DNA of 43,189 bases from Saprospiraceae bacterium (GTDB taxonomy: Bacteria > Bacteroidota > Bacteroidia > Chitinophagales > Saprospiraceae): positions 1-43,189 of the forward strand of contig JAHDHH010000029.1 of assembly GCA_020631405.1 (NCBI GenBank), read 5' to 3'. The position numbers and the translations under genes are program-made. The notes beneath the pieces were generated by a model, which made no database searches, was not told the origin of the DNA, and saw only the letters and a program-made list of their open reading frames with translations. Positions 37,785-43,189 of this stretch are shown here, piece by piece. Each line of letters opens with the position of its first letter. Position 1 is the first letter of the stretch.

Positions 37785-38717
37785 TCAAATTATTTGATCA
37801 AACTTCTCACACATGACATTTGCTATCTTAAAATAGGATTCAAAAGTCCATCCAGCAACATGGGGACTCAATACAACATTCGGAAAAGCATACAGCTTTC
37901 CATACATTGTACGTTCTCGTTCGCTGAAAGTGTTTGGTTTTTCGTTTTCAAACACATCTAAACAAGCCCCTCCTACATTTCCTCTTTGTAAGGCATCAAC
38001 CAAATCTTGAGTATTCAGTATTCCTCCACGAGCAGTATTTATAATAATGACTCCTGGTTTACATTTTTCAAAAAAAGATTTGTTGACATACCTTCTAGTA
38101 TCTTCCGTCAGCGGAACATGAAAACTAATCACATCCGCTTCTTTCTGTAACGTCTCCATTGAAACCTCATCAATAGTAATGCTATTTTTATCGGATACCC
38201 CTACATATTTGTCATAACATACTACCTTATTGCTCAAACCTGACATTTTTTTTGCAAAACGACTGCCTGTATTTCCAAAACCAACCACACCAATAGTTTT
38301 CTCAGCTATTTCGAATCCCCTTTGTTTTTCTCGATGCCAAATTTGCTTCCTGACATCTGCATCACATTGTACAAGCTTGTTGGATAGACCAAAGAGCATT
38401 CCTACTGCATGTTCTGCAACAGCATTGGCATTGGCTTCAGGAGTTCTGACAAATTCAATATCCTTTGCAGCCAAAGATTCTAGGTCAATTCCATCAGTAC
38501 CAGATCCTAGGCGTCCGACTACCTTAAGGTTAGGCCCTGCAGCTATGAGGGCTTCATTGACTTTGATCTTACTATTTACTATTAACAGTTCATAATGCTT
38601 GAGCAGGTTTTGAGTCTCTTCTTGGGTAATATTTGGCTCATAAGTGTATCGTATCTGCCTTGACGAAAAAAACTCTAAAAGGTAGGGATGAACGTGGTCA
38701 GTTATTAAACATTTCAA
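37785..38717 (-). CDS. D-isomer-specific 2-hydroxyacid dehydrogenase, D-3-phosphoglycerate dehydrogenase-like
   Basis: 310 residues, cytoplasmic. NAD-binding motif VVGFGNTG (144-151). Catalytic Arg230 (NTARGG), Glu257 (DVFENEKP) and His286 (SPHVAGW). There is no ACT or ASB regulatory domain, so it is the short form. The N-terminus (KCLITDHVHPYLLEFF) is like SerA-type enzymes, which makes phosphoglycerate oxidation (first step of serine synthesis) the best guess; other 2-hydroxyacids are possible. The start is a TTG at 38717: no in-frame ATG lies near, and the family sequence begins at this codon. It is divergent from carB with an 80-nt gap that holds both promoters. Confidence 0.88.
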   Translation of the reverse strand: MKCLITDHVHPYLLEFFSSRQIRYTYEPNITQEETQNLLKHYELLIVNSKIKVNEALIAAGPNLKVVGRLGSGTDGIDLESLAAKDIEFVRTPEANANAVAEHAVGMLFGLSNKLVQCDADVRKQIWHREKQRGFEIAEKTIGVVGFGNTGSRFAKKMSGLSNKVVCYDKYVGVSDKNSITIDEVSMETLQKEADVISFHVPLTEDTRRYVNKSFFEKCKPGVIIINTARGGILNTQDLVDALQRGNVGGACLDVFENEKPNTFSERERTMYGKLYAFPNVVLSPHVAGWTFESYFKIANVMCEKFDQII

Positions 38718-38751
38718 TGGCTTCTGGTTTTGTATTAGGTAGATTAAGAAA

Positions 38752-38782
38752 CAAAGAAACGAATATCTATATTTGCAGACAA
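38752..38782 (-). promoter_or_regulatory. Promoter of the hydroxyacid dehydrogenase gene
   Basis: On the minus strand a TTG (38780-38782), a 20-nt spacer and TTTCTTTG (38752-38759) match TTG/TAnnTTTG with one mismatch. The spacer contains the -7 element of the opposing carB promoter. Confidence 0.45.
38768..38775 (+). promoter_or_regulatory. -7 element of the carB promoter
   Basis: TATATTTG on the plus strand fully matches TAnnTTTG, 22 nt before the carB ATG. The -33 candidate is a TTA at 38744-38746 (21-nt spacer). The leader would be about 16 nt, too short for an upstream attenuator. Confidence 0.55.
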
Positions 38783-38797
38783 TTATAAAACCAACTC

Positions 38798-41611
38798 ATG
38801 CCTAAAGATTCCTCCATTAAATCTGTACTTATCATAGGCAGTGGCCCCATCATCATAGGTCAAGCATGCGAATTTGATTACTCTGGATCTCAAGCAAGTC
38901 GATCGCTTAGAGAAGAAGGAATAGAGGTAAGCCTCATCAATTCGAATCCTGCAACCATCATGACTGATCCTGTCACTGCAGACAATATCTACTTGATGCC
39001 GCTCACTGTTGAGAGTCTCATCAAAATATTAGAAGAAAGACAAATCGATGCCGTGCTTGCTACCATGGGTGGCCAGACTGCCCTCAACCTAGCCATAGAA
39101 GCAGGGAAGCAGGGTGTCTGGGACAAATACAATGTCAGACTCATTGGCGTAGACCTTGATGCCATTGACTTAGCTGAGAATAGAGAACGATTCAAAGAAC
39201 ATGTCATTAGTATTGGGATGGACCATGCTCCATCAAGGATAGCTAACTCTTTCTTAGAAGGAAAAGAAGCTGCTCAAGAAATAGGCTTCCCTCTCGTGAT
39301 TAGACCATCGTTTACCCTTGGTGGGACAGGTGGTGGCTTCGTCATGACAGAGGAGGAGTTTGATGCTGCACTAAGGAGAGGACTCAATGCATCACCTACT
39401 CATGAAGTGATGATTGATAAGGCAGTGCTTGGATGGAAAGAATATGAGCTAGAGCTTCTTAGAGATTCTAACAACAATGTCGTGATCATCTGTACTGTAG
39501 AAAATCTAGATCCGATGGGTATCCATACTGGTGATAGTATCACAGTAGCTCCAGCCATGACCCTTAGTGATACTGCCTTCCAACTTATGCGGGACCAGGC
39601 GATTACGTTGATGAGATCTATGGGAGAGTTCGCTGGTGGATGTAATGTCCAGTTTGCCATCAATCCAGTAGACGAGCAAATCATCTGTATCGAGATCAAC
39701 CCTAGAGTATCAAGGTCTTCAGCTCTAGCAAGTAAGGCGACTGGTTATCCTATTGCCAAAATAGCTGCCAAGCTAGCGATAGGCTACACCCTAGATGAAT
39801 TGAAAAATCAAATCACTAAGACGACGTCTGCCATGTTTGAGCCGACCCTAGATTACGTCATTGTCAAGATGCCAAGGTGGAACTTTGAGAAATTCAATGG
39901 TGCTGACACTAGCCTAGGTCTACAAATGAAGTCTGTAGGTGAGGTGATGGCTATTGGTAGGAGTTTTTCTGAGGCTCTTCAAAAAGCTTGTCAAAGTCAA
40001 GAGAACAATAGAGCAGGACTTGGCGCTGATAAGAAGGAGTGGATGAGTACTGATGACATTCTCAATAGACTAGAAAATGCCTCAGACGATAGAATATATA
40101 GAGTTAAGGACGCCATCAGACTAGGGGTGCCAAGGAAGACTATTCATAAATTGACTGGTATCGATCATTGGTATCTGACTCAAATCAAAAACCTAGTCAC
40201 TCTAGAAGATCGTCTCCTGAAGTACAATGTACCGCATGATATTCCAAAAGACTTTTTCATTCAGTTAAAGTCAAATGGATACTCTGACCAGCAAATAGCT
40301 TGGCTTATGAGGGTAGATGAAGAATCTGTATCTAAACAACGGAAGGCACTCAACATCAGAAGGTCATATAAAATGGTGGACACTTGTGCTGCTGAATTCC
40401 CAGCTCAGACTCCATACTTCTACTCAACATTCGATGGCGAAAACGAAAGTATACCAAGCGACAAGAAGAAGATCATAGTACTCGGTTCGGGTCCAAATAG
40501 AATTGGGCAAGGTATTGAGTTTGACTATTGTTGTGTCCATGGATTGCTAGCCCTTAAAGAAATGGGGTATGAATCTATCATGATCAACTGTAATCCTGAG
40601 ACAGTATCTACTGACTTCGACGTAGCTGACAAGCTTTACTTTGAGCCAGTATTCTGGGAACACCTAGAAGACATCATTGACTTAGAACAGCCCGTGGGAG
40701 TCATCGTTCAATTGGGTGGTCAGACAGCGCTAAAGCTATCAGAAAACTTAAAGAATAAAGGTATCCCAATCATCGGAACATCATTCGATAGTATGGACCT
40801 TGCTGAAGACAGAGGTAGATTCTCTGACTTGCTCAAAGATTTAGACATTCCATATCCGAAATATGGTGTAGCTGATGATGCTGATGAGGCGATCAGAGTG
40901 GCGAATGAGGTGACATATCCAGTCCTTGTCAGACCATCATATGTGCTTGGAGGTCAGCGAATGAGGATAGTCATCAATGATGATGAGCTAGAGAAGCAAG
41001 TGTTGAGCATCTTTAAGCATATGCCTAATAACAAGGTCTTGGTCGATCAATTTCTCGAACGAGCAAAAGAGGCTGAGATAGATGCCATCTGCGATGGAGA
41101 TGACATCCATATCATGGGTGTCATGGAACATATCGAGCCAGCAGGTATTCACTCAGGTGATAGTTCTGCAGTATTGCCTTCTTACAGTTTGAGTGATGAT
41201 GTGCTGAAGCAAATGGCAGAACATGCAAAGAAACTTGCCTTGGCATTAAAGATCAAAGGATTGATCAATATCCAGTTTGCCATCAAGGATGAGAAGGTCT
41301 ATGTGATAGAAGCGAACCCTAGGGCTTCGAGAACAACACCATTCATAGCAAAGGCATACAAGGTACCTTATTTGAATATAGCAACCAAAGTCATGCTTGG
41401 AGCTAAACTTAGTGACTTTGACATCAAGAAAGAGCTAAAAGGATATGCGATTAAGATTCCAGTATTCTCATTTGACAAATTCCCGAATGTGGATAAGCAA
41501 CTTGGACCAGAAATGAAGTCAACTGGCGAGGCCATACAATTTATTGATGATCTGACAGATCCAGTATTCTTAGAAATAGAAAGACAGCGATATATGTACT
41601 TGACGCGGTAA
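38798..41611 (+). CDS. carB: Carbamoyl-phosphate synthase large subunit lacking the allosteric domain
   Basis: 937 residues. Makes carbamoyl phosphate from bicarbonate, ammonia (from CarA) and two ATP, for pyrimidines and arginine. The two homologous halves are clear. The first opens with IGSGPIIIGQACEFDYSG and has an ATP-grasp domain (about 128-330). The second opens with LGSGPNRIGQGIEFDY near residue 563 and has an ATP-grasp domain (about 670-865) containing RPSYVLGGQRM. The oligomerisation region lies between. Escherichia coli CarB has 1073 residues; the C-terminal MGS-like domain that binds UMP, IMP and ornithine (from about 934) is absent here, the stop falling just after ERQRYMYLTR. Other Bacteroidota have a similar short form as I recall. 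carA is not in the window. Confidence 0.97.
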   Translation: MPKDSSIKSVLIIGSGPIIIGQACEFDYSGSQASRSLREEGIEVSLINSNPATIMTDPVTADNIYLMPLTVESLIKILEERQIDAVLATMGGQTALNLAIEAGKQGVWDKYNVRLIGVDLDAIDLAENRERFKEHVISIGMDHAPSRIANSFLEGKEAAQEIGFPLVIRPSFTLGGTGGGFVMTEEEFDAALRRGLNASPTHEVMIDKAVLGWKEYELELLRDSNNNVVIICTVENLDPMGIHTGDSITVAPAMTLSDTAFQLMRDQAITLMRSMGEFAGGCNVQFAINPVDEQIICIEINPRVSRSSALASKATGYPIAKIAAKLAIGYTLDELKNQITKTTSAMFEPTLDYVIVKMPRWNFEKFNGADTSLGLQMKSVGEVMAIGRSFSEALQKACQSQENNRAGLGADKKEWMSTDDILNRLENASDDRIYRVKDAIRLGVPRKTIHKLTGIDHWYLTQIKNLVTLEDRLLKYNVPHDIPKDFFIQLKSNGYSDQQIAWLMRVDEESVSKQRKALNIRRSYKMVDTCAAEFPAQTPYFYSTFDGENESIPSDKKKIIVLGSGPNRIGQGIEFDYCCVHGLLALKEMGYESIMINCNPETVSTDFDVADKLYFEPVFWEHLEDIIDLEQPVGVIVQLGGQTALKLSENLKNKGIPIIGTSFDSMDLAEDRGRFSDLLKDLDIPYPKYGVADDADEAIRVANEVTYPVLVRPSYVLGGQRMRIVINDDELEKQVLSIFKHMPNNKVLVDQFLERAKEAEIDAICDGDDIHIMGVMEHIEPAGIHSGDSSAVLPSYSLSDDVLKQMAEHAKKLALALKIKGLINIQFAIKDEKVYVIEANPRASRTTPFIAKAYKVPYLNIATKVMLGAKLSDFDIKKELKGYAIKIPVFSFDKFPNVDKQLGPEMKSTGEAIQFIDDLTDPVFLEIERQRYMYLTR

Positions 41612-41693
41612 AGTAGTTGAGTCGTTGATTTGTGTTTCTGTTTATTTGAATCTTAGTTGTTTGTAAAAAACTAACTTATACCCTATAAAAGAA

Positions 41694-41729
41694 GAAAGAG
41701 GCTATTCTATCCATTAAATAGCCTCTTTC
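41694..41729. terminator. Bidirectional terminator between carB and the lipoprotein gene
   Basis: A 13-bp perfect stem (GAAAGAGGCTATT at 41694-41706 with its complement at 41717-41729) has a 10-nt loop. The minus side is followed by TTCTTTTATA, the plus side only by ATTAATATG. It sits between convergent genes, 82 nt after carB and 28 nt after the lipoprotein. Confidence 0.75.
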
Positions 41730-41751
41730 ATTAATATGCTTTATCAAGTAA

Positions 41752-42356
41752 CAGCTCTAATTTTGTCTGAAAAACTGTACAGTCTTCCTGCCATCTGCAC
41801 TCTCGTCAGGATCCACATGATTAAGACCATTAGGATGATGGACTAAATGGACATCTATTGATTCTGTCTGCTTATCTAATTCGAGTAGATTCTCTATGGT
41901 AAACGAAGTCTCAATCCATCCTTGATCAATACAAGCGACAGCATATCCAAAATCTTGATTGTTTGATTCAAAACTACTAAAGCCTTCATCTCCCACATTC
42001 CAATTCCCTGAACTGCTTTTTGCTGCATATATCCACTTGCCAACTAGCTTCTCATTATAATCAAGACCAATCATAACACTATCTGGCATACAAAATTCAT
42101 TAACCAATGCCTTGTAAAAGGTAAAGCCATCTCTATCTACACAAGTACTCCCAAAAAATATTTGATCGGAGCTACAGTCATTGTCCTTTGCACAAGAAAA
42201 AAATAAGGAAAAAAGGAGACTGTACAATATTATGTTCTTCATGATTTAGATTATTTAATAAGTTTTTGACTTGGCTGTTGTATTTGCAATTTATGAAACA
42301 TACTTCATATTGTAGTCGGAAACAGCTACTTTGATTTATTCTTAATTAGGCTCTAA
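41752..42356. repeat. Tandem duplication, copy 1 of about 605 bp
   Basis: Aligns without any gap to 42400-43004 at a constant offset of 648 bp. It covers the whole lipoprotein gene plus about 114 bp upstream of its start. The outer parts are nearly identical, the middle of the gene diverges, and similarity fades past about 42338. Confidence 0.9.
41757..42242 (-). CDS. Small lipoprotein, copy 1 of a tandem pair
   Basis: 161 residues. A lipoprotein signal peptide (MKNIILYSLLFSLFFSC) has a lipobox ending at Cys17. Further Cys at 23, 34, 51 and 104 could form disulphides. I do not recognise a family. The mature part looks like a small beta-rich domain (TFYKALVNEF, GKWIYAAKSSSGNW, SFTIENLLEL) and ends in a polar His/Asp segment (VHHPNGLNHVDPDESADG). 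Probably attached to the outer membrane. It differs from copy 2 at 15 residues, all between 63 and 124. Confidence 0.75.
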   Translation of the reverse strand: MKNIILYSLLFSLFFSCAKDNDCSSDQIFFGSTCVDRDGFTFYKALVNEFCMPDSVMIGLDYNEKLVGKWIYAAKSSSGNWNVGDEGFSSFESNNQDFGYAVACIDQGWIETSFTIENLLELDKQTESIDVHLVHHPNGLNHVDPDESADGRKTVQFFRQN

Positions 42357-42399
42357 GCTGAGTTTTTCTTCATAATATTTAATAAGTTTTATTAACTAT

Positions 42400-43004
42400 C
42401 AGCTCTAATTTTGTCTGAAAAACTGTACAGTCTTCCTGCCATCTGCACTCTCGTCAGGATCCACATGATTAAGACCATTAGGATGATGGACTAAATGGAC
42501 ATCTATTGATTCTGTCTGCTCATCTAATTCGAGTAGATTCTCTATGGTAAACGAGGTTGAAATCCATCTTTCGTCAACGCAAATGACAGCATATCCAAAA
42601 TCTTGATTGTTTGCTTCAAAACTTACAAAACCAGATTCTCCAAGATTCCAATTTCCTGAACTACTCTTTGCTTCATACACCCACTTCCCGACAAGCCTCT
42701 CACTATAGTCAAGACCAATCATCACACTATCTGGCATACAAAATTCATTTACCAATGCCTTGTAAAAGGTAAAGCCATCTCTATCTACACAAGTACTCCC
42801 AAAAAATATTTGATCGGAGCTACAGTCATTGTCCTTTGCACAAGAAAAAAATAAGGAAAAAAGGAGACTGTACAATATTATGTTCTTCATGATTTAGATT
42901 ATTTAATAAGTTTTTGACTTGGCTGTTGTATTTGCAATTTATGAAACATACTTCATATTGTAATCGGAAACAGCTACTTTAATTTGTCTTTAACTATGCT
43001 TTAA
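42400..43004. repeat. Tandem duplication, copy 2 of about 605 bp
   Basis: Second copy of the unit at 41752-42356, separated from it by 43 bp (42357-42399). That spacer contains a 15-bp sequence TATTTAATAAGTTTT (42376-42390), which also occurs in both gene leaders (42252-42266 and 42900-42914). Confidence 0.9.
42405..42890 (-). CDS. Small lipoprotein, copy 2 of a tandem pair
   Basis: 161 residues, with the same lipoprotein signal (lipobox FFSC, Cys17) and the same first 62 and last 37 residues as copy 1. The central region carries all 15 differences, for example Ala73Glu, Glu86Ser, Ser89Val, Ala103Ile, Gly108Arg and Glu111Ser relative to copy 1. Both frames are intact, so both are probably expressed. 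The leader before the ATG at 42890 is identical to that of copy 1 for over 60 bp. Function unknown. Confidence 0.75.
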   Translation of the reverse strand: MKNIILYSLLFSLFFSCAKDNDCSSDQIFFGSTCVDRDGFTFYKALVNEFCMPDSVMIGLDYSERLVGKWVYEAKSSSGNWNLGESGFVSFEANNQDFGYAVICVDERWISTSFTIENLLELDEQTESIDVHLVHHPNGLNHVDPDESADGRKTVQFFRQN

Positions 43005-43104
43005 TGCAGATAACGTAAGCTATTCTCCATTTTCTTCACCGACTATTTGTTTAGCCTTGAGTTAATAAGACCCTTGGTTTTAACAAAATATCTCATTTAA
43101 CTTC

Positions 43105-43112
43105 TACTTTTG
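43105..43112 (+). promoter_or_regulatory. -7 element for the right-edge peptidase gene
   Basis: TACTTTTG on the plus strand matches TAnnTTTG, 28 nt before the ATG at 43141. No TTG lies at the right -33 distance. The 43005-43140 gap otherwise shows nothing recognisable. Confidence 0.35.
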
Positions 43113-43140
43113 TTGGATTCTAAATATAGATGTATATACT

Positions 43141-43189
43141 ATGAATATCCCACTACTTAATAAGATTTGTACTATTCCCGGTGCTCCAG
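43141..43189 (+). CDS. Start of a probable M42-type metallopeptidase (partial)
   Basis: Sixteen codons are visible: MNIPLLNKICTIPGAP. The pattern of a short helix ending in I-C-x-x-P-G-x-P matches the first residues of M42 (glucanase/aminopeptidase) and related M20/M28 peptidases. The rest is beyond the window, so metal ligands cannot be seen. Assignment rests on the N-terminus alone. Confidence 0.5.
   Translation, partial: MNIPLLNKICTIPGAP

Noticed and set aside
38798-41611. carB as a truncated pseudogene
   Set aside because: Both catalytic halves are intact and the end falls at a domain border, as I recall from other Bacteroidota CarB.
41752-43004. Duplication as an insertion sequence or integron cassette
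   Set aside because: No transposase or integrase, no terminal inverted repeats and no recombination site; the unit is a simple gene duplication.

Overview
The window reads as a chromosomal segment of a Bacteroidota member, most likely of the Saprospiraceae or a close relative. The signs are several large secreted proteins with type IX secretion (T9SS) sorting domains of both type A and type B, a PorV/PorQ-family outer-membrane protein, a carboxypeptidase-regulatory-domain TonB receptor, the Na+-translocating NQR complex, and promoters of the Bacteroidota form TTG-N19-21-TAnnTTTG. I saw no rRNA, tRNA, CRISPR array, insertion sequence or prophage. Nearly all genes are on the minus strand; the exceptions are a decayed fragment at the left edge, carB, and a peptidase start at the right edge.

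Layout. 1-650: remnant of a T9SS-sorted protein, two terminators and an otherwise nearly empty intergenic region. 651-2933: aconitase. 3212-14565 (read right to left): rimP-nusA-infB, then a DUF2400/TIGR02757 gene and a giant type B-sorted adhesin-like protein, all closely spaced. 14670-20949: a complete nqrABCDEF operon, in which NqrA carries an extra N-terminal membrane anchor. 21032-26455: two T9SS type A-sorted proteins, one a TIM-barrel-like enzyme candidate and one a modular protein with dockerin-like and cohesin-like parts. 26693-28495: greA, HIT, DUF2007-like and CAP-domain genes with 1-nt overlaps at two junctions. 28581-37657: a TonB receptor, a large secreted protein and a PorV-like protein that look like one outer-membrane unit. 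37785-41611: a D-2-hydroxyacid dehydrogenase (SerA-like) divergent from carB, with interleaved promoters; carB lacks the allosteric domain. 41752-43004: tandem duplication of a small lipoprotein gene. 43141-end: first codons of a probable M42-type peptidase.

The core genes cover the TCA cycle, translation and transcription factors, respiration with sodium pumping, and pyrimidine/arginine and possibly serine synthesis. They are interleaved with cell-surface genes. Three terminator hairpins lie directly against the start codon of the next gene (rimP, greA and the 22132 gene). For rimP a strong promoter lies upstream of the hairpin, so the hairpin would be in its leader, which suggests attenuation of the nusA operon. 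Other points of interest are the membrane-anchored NqrA, the lipoprotein pair whose centres differ while their ends are nearly identical, and the TonB/secreted/PorV trio.
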